Shown in pieces: positions 35,825 to 44,887 of a stretch of 64,000 nt of DNA. The stretch's first letter is position 1. Every line of letters starts with the position of its first letter. Made by a program: the position numbers and the translations under genes. This DNA is from Paenibacillus woosongensis. GTDB taxonomy: Bacteria > Bacillota > Bacilli > Paenibacillales > Paenibacillaceae. The stretch spans positions 2,418,001 to 2,482,000 of the forward strand of contig NZ_CP126084.1 of NCBI RefSeq assembly GCF_030122845.1. Reading direction: 5' to 3'. A model generated the notes under the pieces. It had not been told where the DNA came from, searched no databases, and was given only the letters and a program-made list of their open reading frames with translations.

Positions 35825-37366
35825 ATGCACGATGGAGTCTGGGTCGCTCTCGTTGCAGCCGCTTTATTCTTTGGGTTCGTGATCGGATATTTTATTCGGA
35901 AATCTCTTGCAGAAGCTAAAATTTCCAGTGCGGAACACGCTGCAAGCCAAATTTTGGAAAGTGCAAAGAAAGATGCAGAAGCACTGAAGAAAGAAACAGT
36001 CCTGGAAGCTAAGGATGAAGTCCATAAAATCCGGACTGAAGCTGATAAAGACATTCGTGAACGTCGGAACGAAATTCAACGGCAGGAAAGACGATTGTTG
36101 CAAAAGGAAGAGTCGCTGGATAAAAAATTAGAATCGCTTGAACGAAAAGAAGAGCAGGTGGCAGGCAAAGAGAAGCGAATTGAAGAAACTCAGCAGCAGA
36201 TTGATCAGATTTATAAAACTCAGGTTCAGGAATTGGAACGTATCTCCAACTTGACGATGGAGGACGCCAGAATCATTATCCTAAACAATGTAGAGCAGGA
36301 AGTTCGCCATGAAACGGCGCAGCTGATCAAGGACATTGAACAGCAGGCGAAAGAGGAAGCCGATAAGAAATCGCGTGAAATCATCACGCTGGCTATTCAA
36401 CGTTGCGCAGCCGATCATGTTGCGGAGACGACCGTATCTGTTGTAGCATTGCCTAACGAAGAGATGAAGGGACGGATCATTGGCCGCGAAGGACGCAACA
36501 TCCGCGCGCTTGAGACGTTGACCGGGATCGATCTCATTATTGACGATACGCCGGAAGCCGTCATCTTGTCTGGCTTTGATCCGATTCGTCGGGAGATCGC
36601 TCGTACTGCATTGGAGAAACTTGTGGCGGACGGACGGATTCACCCGGCGCGAATCGAAGAAATGGTCGAGAAATCGCGTCGTGAAGTGGATGAACGGATT
36701 CGTGAATACGGTGAGCAAGCAACCTTCGAAGTGGGAGTTCATGCGCTTCATCCTGATCTGATCAAAATTTTGGGACGTCTTAAATTCCGGACAAGCTACG
36801 GTCAGAACGTGCTGAAGCACTCGATGGAGGTTGCTTACTTGGCCGGCCTTATGGCAGGCGAATTAGGCGAAGACATCGTTCTGGCCAAGCGGGCTGGACT
36901 GCTGCATGATATCGGTAAAGCGCTTGATCATGAAGTGGAAGGATCGCATGTCGAGATCGGCGTGGAATTGGCTAAGAAATACAAGGAGCACCCGGTGGTT
37001 ATCAATAGTATCGCATCCCACCACGGTGACTGCGAGGCCACATCGGTGATCGCCATGCTGGTCGGTGCAGCTGATGCCTTGTCGGCAGCAAGGCCTGGCG
37101 CTCGTCGCGAAACGCTGGAAACATATATCCGGCGCCTCGAGAAGCTTGAAGAGATTTCGGAATCGTTCGAAGGCGTGGAGAAATCCTATGCCATCCAAGC
37201 GGGCCGTGAGGTTCGCGTTATGGTACAGCCCGATAAAATCGACGATGCAGAAGCATTCCGCCTGGCTAGGGACATCACGAAGACGATTGAGAATGAACTG
37301 GATTATCCAGGGCATATCAAGGTTACCGTCATACGCGAGACACGGGCGGTTGAATACGCAAAGTAA
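35825..37366 (+). CDS. rny: Ribonuclease Y
   Basis: A membrane-anchored endoribonuclease that starts decay of many mRNAs and, with the YmcA/YlbF/YaaT complex, matures some operons. It has 513 residues: an N-terminal membrane segment (about 4-22), a long coiled coil (about 30-200), a KH domain with [15 protein letters not shown] (about 216-230) and an HD phosphodiesterase domain with [12 protein letters not shown] (about 358-369). The ATG at 35825 follows GGGGAGGTGA; an ATG/GTG earlier in the frame is not conserved. ymcA, one partner subunit, is also in this window at 48 kb. Confidence 0.96.
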   Translation: MHDGVWVALVAAALFFGFVIGYFIRKSLAEAKISSAEHAASQILESAKKDAEALKKETVLEAKDEVHKIRTEADKDIRERRNEIQRQERRLLQKEESLDKKLESLERKEEQVAGKEKRIEETQQQIDQIYKTQVQELERISNLTMEDARIIILNNVEQEVRHETAQLIKDIEQQAKEEADKKSREIITLAIQRCAADHVAETTVSVVALPNEEMKGRIIGREGRNIRALETLTGIDLIIDDTPEAVILSGFDPIRREIARTALEKLVADGRIHPARIEEMVEKSRREVDERIREYGEQATFEVGVHALHPDLIKILGRLKFRTSYGQNVLKHSMEVAYLAGLMAGELGEDIVLAKRAGLLHDIGKALDHEVEGSHVEIGVELAKKYKEHPVVINSIASHHGDCEATSVIAMLVGAADALSAARPGARRETLETYIRRLEKLEEISESFEGVEKSYAIQAGREVRVMVQPDKIDDAEAFRLARDITKTIENELDYPGHIKVTVIRETRAVEYAK

Positions 37367-37376
37367 AGCTAATGCT

Positions 37377-37409
37377 GAGAAAGTGGCCCTTATGGGGCCG
37401 CTTTTTCTC
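37377..37409 (+). terminator. rny terminator
   Basis: GAGAAAG-t-GGCC paired with GGCC-g-CTTTTTCTC around a short loop. It lies between rny and ymdB. Confidence 0.72.
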
Positions 37410-37452
37410 ATTGCTTATGAGAATACAACCATTGTTTGAGGAGGAACCTGCC

Positions 37453-38247
37453 ATTAAGGTTTTATTTATCGGAGATATTGTTGGAAGCACGGGCCGCAAA
37501 GCGTTAAAGGAGACGCTCCCGCATTTGAAATCCAAATATAGCCCGCATGTCATTATTGCGAACGGAGAAAACGCAGCCGGAGGAAGAGGTATTACGGCGG
37601 CGATAGCCAAAGAGTTTTTCGAGCTAGGCATACACGGTCTTACGATGGGCAACCATACATGGGATAATAAAGAAATTTTTGAGTTTATCGACGATGAGCC
37701 GCGAATGATCCGTCCGGCCAACTTTCCGCCAGGAACGCCGGGACGAGGTTATACCGTCATTAAAGCCAATGGCAAAGAGCTCGCGATTGTCAATTTAATG
37801 GGACGCACTTTTCTTCCAGCTATTGATGATCCGTTTAGGGCAGCCGACGAAATTATCGGGAAACTGGCCAAAAAGCATAAGTGCATTCTCGTCGATTTCC
37901 ATGCCGAGGCCACTTCAGAGAAAATCGCGATGGGCTGGCATCTCGACGGGAGAGCTTCCCTTGTCGTAGGCACGCACACACACGTGCAAAGCAATGATGA
38001 CACAATATTGCCTCAGGGAACAGCTTATTTGACGGATGCGGGCATGGTAGGCTCGCGGGAAGGCGTATTAGGCATGGAGAGGGAAGCGGTGCTGCGAAAG
38101 TTTACAACACAGCTGCCGGTGCGCTTTCAAGTGTGCGAAGGGAAATGGCATTTTCATGCCTTAGTAGTGGACATGGATGAATCCACGGGACGTGCGAAGA
38201 AAATTCAAAAAATTCGCTTGCTTGAGGACGAGTGGATTATGGAATAA
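37453..38247 (+). CDS. ymdB: YmdB metallophosphoesterase, probable ATT start
   Basis: A TIGR00282-family phosphodiesterase; B. subtilis YmdB hydrolyses cyclic nucleotides and RNA ends and controls biofilm and late adaptive behaviour. The protein is 264 residues if it starts at ATT 37453. Motifs are LFIGDIVGS (aspartate about 8), NGENAAGG, MGNHTWDNKE, DFHAEATSEK and GTHTHVQ, forming a dinuclear metal site. GAGGAGG (37438-37444) lies 8 nt before the ATT, and the homology begins exactly there. The frame has an ATG at 37417 without a ribosome site. It lies after a terminator, between rny and spoVS as in B. subtilis. Confidence 0.9.
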   Translation: MKVLFIGDIVGSTGRKALKETLPHLKSKYSPHVIIANGENAAGGRGITAAIAKEFFELGIHGLTMGNHTWDNKEIFEFIDDEPRMIRPANFPPGTPGRGYTVIKANGKELAIVNLMGRTFLPAIDDPFRAADEIIGKLAKKHKCILVDFHAEATSEKIAMGWHLDGRASLVVGTHTHVQSNDDTILPQGTAYLTDAGMVGSREGVLGMEREAVLRKFTTQLPVRFQVCEGKWHFHALVVDMDESTGRAKKIQKIRLLEDEWIME

Positions 38248-38300
38248 GAAAATGCAAAATTAGCTTAATGCCGGCTGCGGAATAGGGGCGATGGTAAAAA

Positions 38301-38329
38301 GCAGGAATTTTTTCACTTCTAACGAATAT
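38301..38329 (+). promoter_or_regulatory. Consensus sigma-H promoter of spoVS
   Basis: GCAGGAATT (38301-38309), 11-nt spacer, AACGAATAT (38321-38329). Both match RnAGGAwWW / RnnGAATww. spoVS is sigma-H dependent in B. subtilis. Confidence 0.85.
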
Positions 38330-38375
38330 CTTCTAAGTAGTGGAATCAACCATTATTCCCAGGGAGGTACTTACC

Positions 38376-38636
38376 ATGGAAGTATTAAAAGTTTCAGCAA
38401 AATCCAATCCCAACTCCGTTGCCGGTGCGCTTGCTGGAGTTCTTAGAGAACGTGGCGCTGCTGAACTTCAGGCTATAGGGGCCGGTGCTCTGAACCAAGC
38501 CATTAAAGCGGTAGCGATTGCCCGGGGATTCGTCGCACCTAGCGGTGTAGACTTGATTTGTATTCCGGCGTTTACGGACATTGTCATTGACGGCGAGGAT
38601 CGCACAGCCATTAAACTGATCGTGGAGCCTAGATAA
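38376..38636 (+). CDS. spoVS: Stage V sporulation protein S
   Basis: SpoVS, an 86-residue Alba-fold protein that promotes the move from stage IV/V of sporulation and also affects septation. The family is extremely conserved and the sequence is typical (MEVLKVSAKSNPNSVAGALA at the start). The ATG at 38376 follows GGGAGGT; an in-frame ATG 36 nt upstream is excluded by conservation. It is driven by a consensus sigma-H promoter and followed by a terminator, so monocistronic. Confidence 0.97.
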   Translation: MEVLKVSAKSNPNSVAGALAGVLRERGAAELQAIGAGALNQAIKAVAIARGFVAPSGVDLICIPAFTDIVIDGEDRTAIKLIVEPR

Positions 38637-38659
38637 AATAATAGATAGCAACAATTAGA

Positions 38660-38694
38660 TACCTGTTTACGAGCATGCGTAGACAGGTTTTTTT
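38660..38694 (+). terminator. spoVS terminator
   Basis: ACCTGTTTAC, 8-nt loop, GTAGACAGGT, then TTTTTT. Confidence 0.9.
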
Positions 38695-38781
38695 GCATTT
38701 AAGGCAAACCTATGATCAGGATTCAAAGTTTCATCTCTAGGTGTAAACGTGTAATCAGCTAATGAAGGGCGGGGGACGAGT

Positions 38782-39735
38782 TTGAAAATGAAAGTCGCCG
38801 ATTTCCATTGCGATGCCTTAAGCAAAATGCGGCTTCATCCTGAAATGGACTTCACTGCAGACGACCGGCTCGACGTATCCGCAAAGCGAATGGTTCAAGG
38901 CAACGTAAAACTGCAGTGCTTTGCCATTTTCTTATCCAAGCAGCTGGGGACTCCGAATATGGGGCATATTTTGGATCAGATCGATGTTTACAATGCCCGT
39001 GTTGTTCCAAACGGAATATTTCCCATTCGCTATGCCGAGGAGCTGGAGCAATGGGAACAGGAGGGGAAGCAGGGAGGATTACTGGCACTGGAAGGAGCGG
39101 ACGGCCTTGAGGGAAACTTGCATTATTTGCAAGTTTGCTTTGAATTGGGGGTGCGTTTGCTGGGAATTACTTGGAATCATGCGAATTGGGCAGCTGATGG
39201 CATATTGGAACAACGTAACGGAGGGTTTACGCTTAAAGGCGTCCAGCTCGTCGAATTAAGCCATCAGTTAGAAATGATACTAGATGTATCCCATTTGTCC
39301 CAGAAGGGCTTCTGGGAGCTTGTAGAGCTCTCTGCGGCTGCGCGGCGGCCGTTTATAGCTTCGCATTCGAATGCCTACGCGGTCTGTGATCATGTCAGAA
39401 ATTTGCATGATGAGCAAATTCAAGCTATCATACGAATGAACGGCCGAATCGGTGTGACATTTGTCCCTTGGTTCGTTCATAAAGGGGGCGCTCCGTCGAG
39501 CAAGCATTTGCTTCCTCACATTGAGCATATTTGCGCTTTGGGCGGGGAGCACCATATTATGTTTGGCTCCGACTTCGACGGAATTGAAGAGCATCTTAGT
39601 GATCTTGATCATTGCGGACGCTATTTGGATTGGGCAGAAATGCTGCTAAAGCATTATCCTGAACGGCTTGTACGGGGATGGTTGTACGATAATGCAGTCA
39701 GGTTTTTACGCACGTGGCTGCCAAAAAACAAGTAA
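38782..39735 (+). CDS. M19-family membrane dipeptidase-like enzyme
   Basis: A peptidase of the renal dipeptidase (M19) family, 317 residues, a zinc-dependent amidohydrolase fold. Metal ligands are seen in DFHCDA (HxD near the start), EGADGLEG (bridging Glu), SHSNAY and later histidines, and GSDFDG near the C-terminus. No signal peptide, so cytoplasmic in spite of the family name; substrates may be dipeptides or D-amino-acid peptides. The start is TTG 38782 or ATG 38788; GGGGGA precedes both. It lies alone between spoVS and korA. Confidence 0.88.
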   Translation: MKMKVADFHCDALSKMRLHPEMDFTADDRLDVSAKRMVQGNVKLQCFAIFLSKQLGTPNMGHILDQIDVYNARVVPNGIFPIRYAEELEQWEQEGKQGGLLALEGADGLEGNLHYLQVCFELGVRLLGITWNHANWAADGILEQRNGGFTLKGVQLVELSHQLEMILDVSHLSQKGFWELVELSAAARRPFIASHSNAYAVCDHVRNLHDEQIQAIIRMNGRIGVTFVPWFVHKGGAPSSKHLLPHIEHICALGGEHHIMFGSDFDGIEEHLSDLDHCGRYLDWAEMLLKHYPERLVRGWLYDNAVRFLRTWLPKNK

Positions 39736-39852
39736 GCGCTTTAATTAATCCAATCGTGAGATCGATATGATCGAAAACTACTATATGAGAAAAGGCTCGA
39801 AAACGCTTGCTTTTTATTTGTTTGCGACATAAAATTGACATGACTCTGAAAC

Positions 39853-39932
39853 AGAATGTTCACATTTATGGAAACGGTGAATACTGTTTCCAAGTCAACA
39901 TTCTAGCTGCACTATAAATATACTGATAGTGC
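39853..39932 (+). promoter_or_regulatory. Nested dyads in the korA leader
   Basis: The outer arms AGAATGTT (39853-39860) and AACATTCT (39897-39904) enclose a 9-bp hairpin GGAAACGGT-GAAT-ACTGTTTCC (39870-39891). A second 7-bp hairpin GCACTAT/ATAGTGC (39909-39915 with 39926-39932) follows. There is no T run, so it is not a terminator. It could be an operator or an RNA leader. Confidence 0.5.
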
Positions 39933-39963
39933 TGTAGCGATACGATTAAAGGGGTGGGCGATC

Positions 39964-41724
39964 TTGATTAGTCAATTGTCTTGGAAGATCGGTGGACAGC
40001 AAGGTGAAGGCGTTGAAAGTACAGATCGAATTTTTTCGACGGCCTTGAACAGACTGGGATATTACTTGTACGGGTATCGGCATTTCTCCTCCCGTATTAA
40101 AGGCGGCCATACGAATAACAAAATTCGGATCAGTACAATGCCGATTCGTGCGATTTCCGACGATTTGGACATTTTAGTCGCTTTTGACCAAGAAAGTATC
40201 GATTTGAATGCACATGAGCTTCGCAGCGGGGGCGTCATCGTAGCCGATGCTAAATTCGATCCTACCGTTCCTGAAGGTGTTGACGCGACTCTCTTTGCGG
40301 TTCCGATTACGGCGATTGCGGAGGAGCTGGGTACTTCACTGATGAAGAATATGGTAGCGTCCGGAGCATCTTGGGCGTTGCTTGGTCTGCCGTTGGAAGT
40401 ATTTAATAAAGCCGTAGAAGAAGAATTTGGACGTAAGGGTCCAACGATTGTTGAGAAGAATATCGAAGCGGTGAAACGCGGTGCGGATTTCGTGCTTGAG
40501 CTTGCCGGAGGGCCGATTGACAGCTTCAAGCTGGGTCCTGCTGACGGTAAGCAGAAGCTGTTCATGATCGGCAACGATGCGATTGGCCTTGGCGCGGTTG
40601 CTGCCGGATGCCGGATCATGAGCGCCTATCCGATTACGCCGGCTTCTGAAATCATGGAATATTTAATCAAGAAACTGCCGAAATTCGGCGGGACGGTAAT
40701 TCAAACCGAAGACGAGATTGCCGCCATTACGATGGCGATCGGCTCAAACTATGCTGGCGTCCGGACGATGACTGCATCGGCGGGTCCTGGCTTGGCCCTG
40801 ATGATGGAAGCGATTGGCCTGGCTGGAATGACTGAAACGCCTGTCGTTATTGTGGATACACAGCGTGGTGGCCCAAGTACAGGGCTGCCGACGAAGCAGG
40901 AGCAAAGTGATATTAACGCCCTGATCTACGGTACTCATGGTGAAATTCCGAAGATCGTAATTGCGCCTAGTTCGATCGAAGAATGCTTCTACGATACAAT
41001 TGAAGCCTTCAACCTTGCCGAGAAATATCAAGTTCCAGTCATTTTGGCGACGGATCTTCAGCTTTCGCTGGGCAAGCAGTCCTGCGAAATGCTGGATTAC
41101 AACAAAATCGTCATCGACCGCGGATATGTGGTGAAGGATATTCCCGACCGTGAGGATGGCAGTATGTTCAATCGTTATGCTTTCACCGAAAATGGTATTT
41201 CTCCACGAGTTCTGCCAGGCGAGAAGAACGGGATCCACCATGTTACCGGCGTAGAGCATGATGAGGCTGGACGTCCATCGGAAAGCCCGATTAACCGGAA
41301 GAAAATGATGGATAAACGTCTGCGCAAGCTGAACAAACTGCAAGTAACGAATCCGATCCACCTGCAGGCTCCGCATGCTGAGCCGGACATCCTTGTCATC
41401 GGCATGGGCTCCACGGGCGGTACAATTGATCAGGCTCGCGCGCGTCTGGACGGCGAAGGCATCAAGACGAACCATATGACCGTTCGCTTGCTGCATCCGT
41501 TCCCGGTAGAAGAAGTGCTTCCGGAAATTAAAAAAGCCAAGAAGGTACTTGTTCTCGAGAATAATGCGACAGGCCAGCTGGCTAACCTGATCAAGCAAAA
41601 CATCGGTTATCACGACAAAATTGTCAATGTGTTGAAGTATGACGGTAATCCGTTCCTTCCTTCGGAAGTTTACAACGAATGCAAAAATGTAGCCGGAAAT
41701 AAACCGCAGGAGGAGTTGGTGTAA
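39964..41724 (+). CDS. korA: 2-oxoacid:ferredoxin oxidoreductase, gamma-alpha fusion
   Basis: The KorA-type subunit of a thiamine-diphosphate 2-oxoacid (probably 2-oxoglutarate) ferredoxin oxidoreductase. It has 586 residues: an N-terminal gamma domain (about 1-180, KIGGQQGEGVESTDRI) fused to the alpha (pyrimidine-binding) domain (about 195-400, YPITPASEIMEYL) and a C-terminal transketolase-C-like domain (about 475-580). It starts with TTG at 39964 after AAAGGGG. korB begins 1 nt after its stop. No ferredoxin domain is encoded here, so an external ferredoxin accepts the electrons. Substrate choice is inferred from the family. Confidence 0.92.
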   Translation: MISQLSWKIGGQQGEGVESTDRIFSTALNRLGYYLYGYRHFSSRIKGGHTNNKIRISTMPIRAISDDLDILVAFDQESIDLNAHELRSGGVIVADAKFDPTVPEGVDATLFAVPITAIAEELGTSLMKNMVASGASWALLGLPLEVFNKAVEEEFGRKGPTIVEKNIEAVKRGADFVLELAGGPIDSFKLGPADGKQKLFMIGNDAIGLGAVAAGCRIMSAYPITPASEIMEYLIKKLPKFGGTVIQTEDEIAAITMAIGSNYAGVRTMTASAGPGLALMMEAIGLAGMTETPVVIVDTQRGGPSTGLPTKQEQSDINALIYGTHGEIPKIVIAPSSIEECFYDTIEAFNLAEKYQVPVILATDLQLSLGKQSCEMLDYNKIVIDRGYVVKDIPDREDGSMFNRYAFTENGISPRVLPGEKNGIHHVTGVEHDEAGRPSESPINRKKMMDKRLRKLNKLQVTNPIHLQAPHAEPDILVIGMGSTGGTIDQARARLDGEGIKTNHMTVRLLHPFPVEEVLPEIKKAKKVLVLENNATGQLANLIKQNIGYHDKIVNVLKYDGNPFLPSEVYNECKNVAGNKPQEELV

Positions 41725-41725
41725 A

Positions 41726-42592
41726 ATGGCAACCTTCAAAGAGTTTCGTAATAAAATCAAACCAAACTGGTGTCCAGGATGTGGAGACTTCTCCGTACAA
41801 GCTGCCATTCAACGCGCTGCGGCCAATGTAGGGCTGGAGCCGGAGGATTTGGCGGTCATCTCCGGAATCGGTTGCTCCGGACGGATTTCTGGATATATTA
41901 ACGCTTACGGTCTTCATGGAATTCATGGCCGTGCACTGCCGATCGCTCAGGGCGTAAAGCTGGCAAACCGCGATTTGACCGTTATCGCTTCCGGCGGGGA
42001 TGGTGACGGGTTTGCAATCGGTATGGGCCATACGGTTCATGCAATTCGCCGTAACATCAATATCACTTATATTGTTATGGATAACCAGATTTATGGATTG
42101 ACGAAAGGCCAGACTTCTCCGCGAAGCGGCGAAGGTTTTAAAACGAAGAGTACGCCTGAAGGATCCATCGAATCTACGTTGTCACCGCTAGAGGTAGCTC
42201 TTGCTGCAGGCGCTACTTTCGTAGCCCAATCCTTCTCCAGCGACTTGAAGCAGCTGACTTCGTTGATCGAACAAGGCATTCAGCATGAAGGCTTCTCGTT
42301 GATTAACGTATTCAGCCCGTGCGTAACCTTCAACAAAGTGAATACGTACGACTGGTTTAAGGACAATATCATTAACTTGGATACAGTAGAAGGCTATGAT
42401 CCTACAAACCGCCTTGCTGCAATGACGAAGCTGATGGAAACGGGCAGCATGATCACAGGTTTGATCTATCAAAACAAAGAAAAGAAAAGCTACGAGAACC
42501 TCGTGCACGGTTTCTCCAAGGAGCCGCTGGCGCATCAATCGCTGGCATTATCCCAGGCCGACTTTGACAATCTTGTTGCAGAATTCAGATAA
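41726..42592 (+). CDS. korB: 2-oxoacid:ferredoxin oxidoreductase beta subunit
   Basis: The ThDP- and iron-sulfur-binding beta subunit partnering KorA. It has 288 residues. CPGCGDFSV (about 16-24) holds cluster cysteines, and the ThDP/Mg motif is GGDGDGFAIG...VMDNQIYGLTKGQ (about 90-128). The ATG at 41726 follows GCAGGAGGAG, which lies inside korA. It forms an operon of two with korA and ends at a good terminator. The pair is widely conserved next to ymdB/miaB in Bacilli. Confidence 0.94.
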   Translation: MATFKEFRNKIKPNWCPGCGDFSVQAAIQRAAANVGLEPEDLAVISGIGCSGRISGYINAYGLHGIHGRALPIAQGVKLANRDLTVIASGGDGDGFAIGMGHTVHAIRRNINITYIVMDNQIYGLTKGQTSPRSGEGFKTKSTPEGSIESTLSPLEVALAAGATFVAQSFSSDLKQLTSLIEQGIQHEGFSLINVFSPCVTFNKVNTYDWFKDNIINLDTVEGYDPTNRLAAMTKLMETGSMITGLIYQNKEKKSYENLVHGFSKEPLAHQSLALSQADFDNLVAEFR

Positions 42593-42599
42593 ATCGGAG

Positions 42600-42637
42600 A
42601 AAGATGTCCTTTTTGGGAGGACATCTTTTTCTTTTTG
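42600..42637 (+). terminator. korB terminator
   Basis: AAAGATGTCCT, 7-nt loop, AGGACATCTTT, then TTCTTTTT. Confidence 0.92.
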
Positions 42638-42712
42638 TTTGAAATAGGTGTATAATGGGTAACGATGTAAAGCGTCATCGACATAGAGAAAAAACTGAGG
42701 AGTGTTTGCAAA

Positions 42713-43285
42713 ATGAGCAAAACAGTGCCAGTCGGCGTATCAGCGCGTCATATCCACTTGACCCAGGAACATATCGAAGCTTTGTTCGGACAAGGCTACC
42801 AGCTGACGGAATTCAAGCCGTTGTCTCAGCCAGGACAGTTTGCGGCTAACGAGACGGTGGCTGTCATCGGTCCGAAGGGTCAATTCGACAAAGTACGTAT
42901 ACTAGGACCTGCACGTCCTGCTTCACAACTTGAAATTTCCCGTACCGATTCGTTTGCGATCGGCGTAAAAGCGCCGGTAAGAGAATCTGGAAATATTGAA
43001 GGTACGCCGGGTATTACGATCAAAGGCCCGGCTGGAGAAGTGGAGCTGCAAGAAGGTGTAATCGTAGCAGCTCGCCATATTCACTTCCATACTTCCGATG
43101 CCGAGAAATGGGGCATTAAAGATAAGCAAATGCTGAAGGTCCGTCTGGGAGGAGAGCGCGGCCTAGTGCTGGAGAACGTCATTGCACGTGTATCCGATTC
43201 TTTTGCACTAGACATGCATATTGACACGGACGAGGCTAATGCGGCTGGAGCGAGCAACGGCGATACGGCTGAAATCCTTGACTGA
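42713..43285 (+). CDS. pduL: PduL-type phosphate acyltransferase
   Basis: PduL interconverts acyl-CoA and acyl phosphate using zinc; in propanediol users it acts in microcompartments, elsewhere it is a phosphotransacetylase. It has 190 residues with two repeated beta-barrel halves. Zinc histidines are in SARHIHLT (about 11-18) and AARHIHFHT (about 120-128). No N-terminal encapsulation extension is visible and no microcompartment genes are near, so a cytosolic enzyme is likely. TATAAT at 42651-42656 precedes it. Being next to korAB suggests use of acyl-CoA made by 2-oxoacid oxidation. Confidence 0.9.
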   Translation: MSKTVPVGVSARHIHLTQEHIEALFGQGYQLTEFKPLSQPGQFAANETVAVIGPKGQFDKVRILGPARPASQLEISRTDSFAIGVKAPVRESGNIEGTPGITIKGPAGEVELQEGVIVAARHIHFHTSDAEKWGIKDKQMLKVRLGGERGLVLENVIARVSDSFALDMHIDTDEANAAGASNGDTAEILD

Positions 43286-43302
43286 TTTACAAGCGACATT
43301 AC

Positions 43303-43348
43303 AACGGGCGATCCCAGGGGAGACACTCCCCCAGGAGAGCCCGTTTTA
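43303..43348 (+). terminator. pduL terminator
   Basis: AACGGGC/GCCCGTT outer stem with inner GGGGAG-ACA-CTCCCC-like hairpin, followed by TTTAT. The reverse strand lacks a T run, so it serves pduL only. Confidence 0.78.
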
Positions 43349-43369
43349 TCGTTTATGGGCTAATCTTTT

Positions 43370-44386
43370 TTACGTGGCTTGCGTATTCTCGATAGATACC
43401 GCATGTGCTATGCAAGGTATCGTCTCGCCTTGCTGGAAGGACAAGGGAGAAAGCAGAGCGCCCGTAGCAACAACGAGAATTCGCTTGAATTCGCCTTGTT
43501 CAAGTTTGTTCAGCAAGTGTCCATAGGTGACAACAGCCGAGCAGCCGCAGCCGCTGGCTCCCGCTTGAACCTGCTGCTTGCTGTAATCGTAAATCATCAT
43601 GCCGCAATCTTTATAGATGGTTCCTTCCATCGGGATGCGGTGCTCTATTAGTAAAGTCTTGGCGATATCATAGCCTACTTTCGCTAAATCTCCGGTGACG
43701 ATCAGATCGTAATACGAAGGGTCTATTCTCATATCTCTGAAATGGGCCTGGATCGTATCAACCGCGGCGGGAGCCATGGCTGCTCCCATGTTGAACGGGT
43801 CGCTGATTCCCATATCGATGACTCTGCCGATCGTCGCTGAAGTGACAGCGGGGCCTTCCCCTTCCAGCGATACGACGGCAGCGCCTGACCCGGTTACGGT
43901 GTATTGCGCTGTTGGCGGCTTCTGTGAGCCGTATTCTGTAGGATAGCGGAATTGCTTCTCCGCACTTGCATTATGGCTGCAGGTGCCGGCAAGAGCATAC
44001 TTGGCGCCGCCATGGTTTACGGTGAATGAAGCGAGCGCCAAACTTTCCATCGAGGTGGAGCAGGCCCCAAACAGGCCGAGGAAAGGAATGTTTAGCGATC
44101 TGGCGGCAAAGCTGCTGCTGATGATCTGGTTCATCAAATCCCCGCCGAAATAAAACTGGACTTGTTCTTTGGTCAGGCCTGCTTTTTTGACCGCTAGGTT
44201 GGCTGATTCCTCGATAAGCGTCTTCTCCGCCTTCTCCCAGCTTTCTTGTCCGAGATACAGGTCTGAATGGATGATATCAAAGTCTTTGGCCAGCGGCCCG
44301 TCACCTTCGAAGGGGCCCACGATCGACGCCCTGCCAATGATCTTCGGTTTGTTCTCAAATACCCAGCTTTGGTGGCCTTTAAGCAT
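43370..44386 (-). CDS. spoVAD: Stage V sporulation protein AD
   Basis: SpoVAD has a thiolase fold and binds dipicolinate for uptake into and release from the spore. It has 338 residues, the same as B. subtilis SpoVAD. It starts MLKGHQSWVFENKP and has the thiolase-like GACSTSME segment and GASGCGCSA. The ATG at 44386 is 1 nt after the spoVAC stop with a GGAGGAGG site before it; a longer frame upstream overlaps spoVAC. It is last in a reverse-strand cluster with spoVAC and a DUF421-DUF1657 gene. No spoVAE follows. Confidence 0.95.
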   Translation of the reverse strand: MLKGHQSWVFENKPKIIGRASIVGPFEGDGPLAKDFDIIHSDLYLGQESWEKAEKTLIEESANLAVKKAGLTKEQVQFYFGGDLMNQIISSSFAARSLNIPFLGLFGACSTSMESLALASFTVNHGGAKYALAGTCSHNASAEKQFRYPTEYGSQKPPTAQYTVTGSGAAVVSLEGEGPAVTSATIGRVIDMGISDPFNMGAAMAPAAVDTIQAHFRDMRIDPSYYDLIVTGDLAKVGYDIAKTLLIEHRIPMEGTIYKDCGMMIYDYSKQQVQAGASGCGCSAVVTYGHLLNKLEQGEFKRILVVATGALLSPLSFQQGETIPCIAHAVSIENTQAT

Positions 44387-44387
44387 G

Positions 44388-44876
44388 TCACGAACCTCCT
44401 CCTCCTGCGTATCCAGGTACGAAAATGGCATATATTAAACCGATAATGAACGCGGCTACGGTGCCGAATACGATGACCGACCCCGCTAATTTGAACATAC
44501 CAGCACCAACCCCCAAGACAATACCTTCGCTGCGATGCTCGATGGCGGAAGAGGCCATGGAATTCGCGAAGCCGGTGACGGGCACAGCGCTGCCGGCGCC
44601 AGCCCACTGGGCGATTTTATCGTATACTCCTAGCGATGTCAGTATGACGGACAATAATATCAGCACGGCAACGGTTGGGTTGCCCGCTTCTTTATCCGTA
44701 AAACCGCCATACTTCATGAATGCCTGCCGGATAGCCTCTCCGATCAAGCAAATGGTCCCTCCGATCAGGAAAGCACGGATGCAATTGCTCCATATGGGGC
44801 GCTTCGGTTCCTTGGACTGTGCAAGTTTTTGATATTTCTGCTGAACCGGGGTCATTTTTTTATTTTTGTTTCCCAT
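44388..44876 (-). CDS. spoVAC: Stage V sporulation protein AC
   Basis: SpoVAC is an inner-spore-membrane protein acting as a mechanosensitive channel in dipicolinate movement. It has 162 residues: a basic cytosolic N-terminus (about 1-30) and four to five membrane segments. GNPTVAVLILLSVILTSLG and TGFANSMASSAIEHRSEG are family signatures. The ATG at 44876 lies 7 nt after GGAGG; a GTG one codon earlier is closer than ideal. It is encoded between the DUF421-DUF1657 gene (11 nt) and spoVAD (1 nt). Confidence 0.94.
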   Translation of the reverse strand: MGNKNKKMTPVQQKYQKLAQSKEPKRPIWSNCIRAFLIGGTICLIGEAIRQAFMKYGGFTDKEAGNPTVAVLILLSVILTSLGVYDKIAQWAGAGSAVPVTGFANSMASSAIEHRSEGIVLGVGAGMFKLAGSVIVFGTVAAFIIGLIYAIFVPGYAGGGGS

Positions 44877-44887
44877 CACATTGCCTC

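Noticed and set aside
37372..37452. N-terminal extension of YmdB from the first ORF start
   Set aside because: It would translate through the rny terminator and has no ribosome site or homology.
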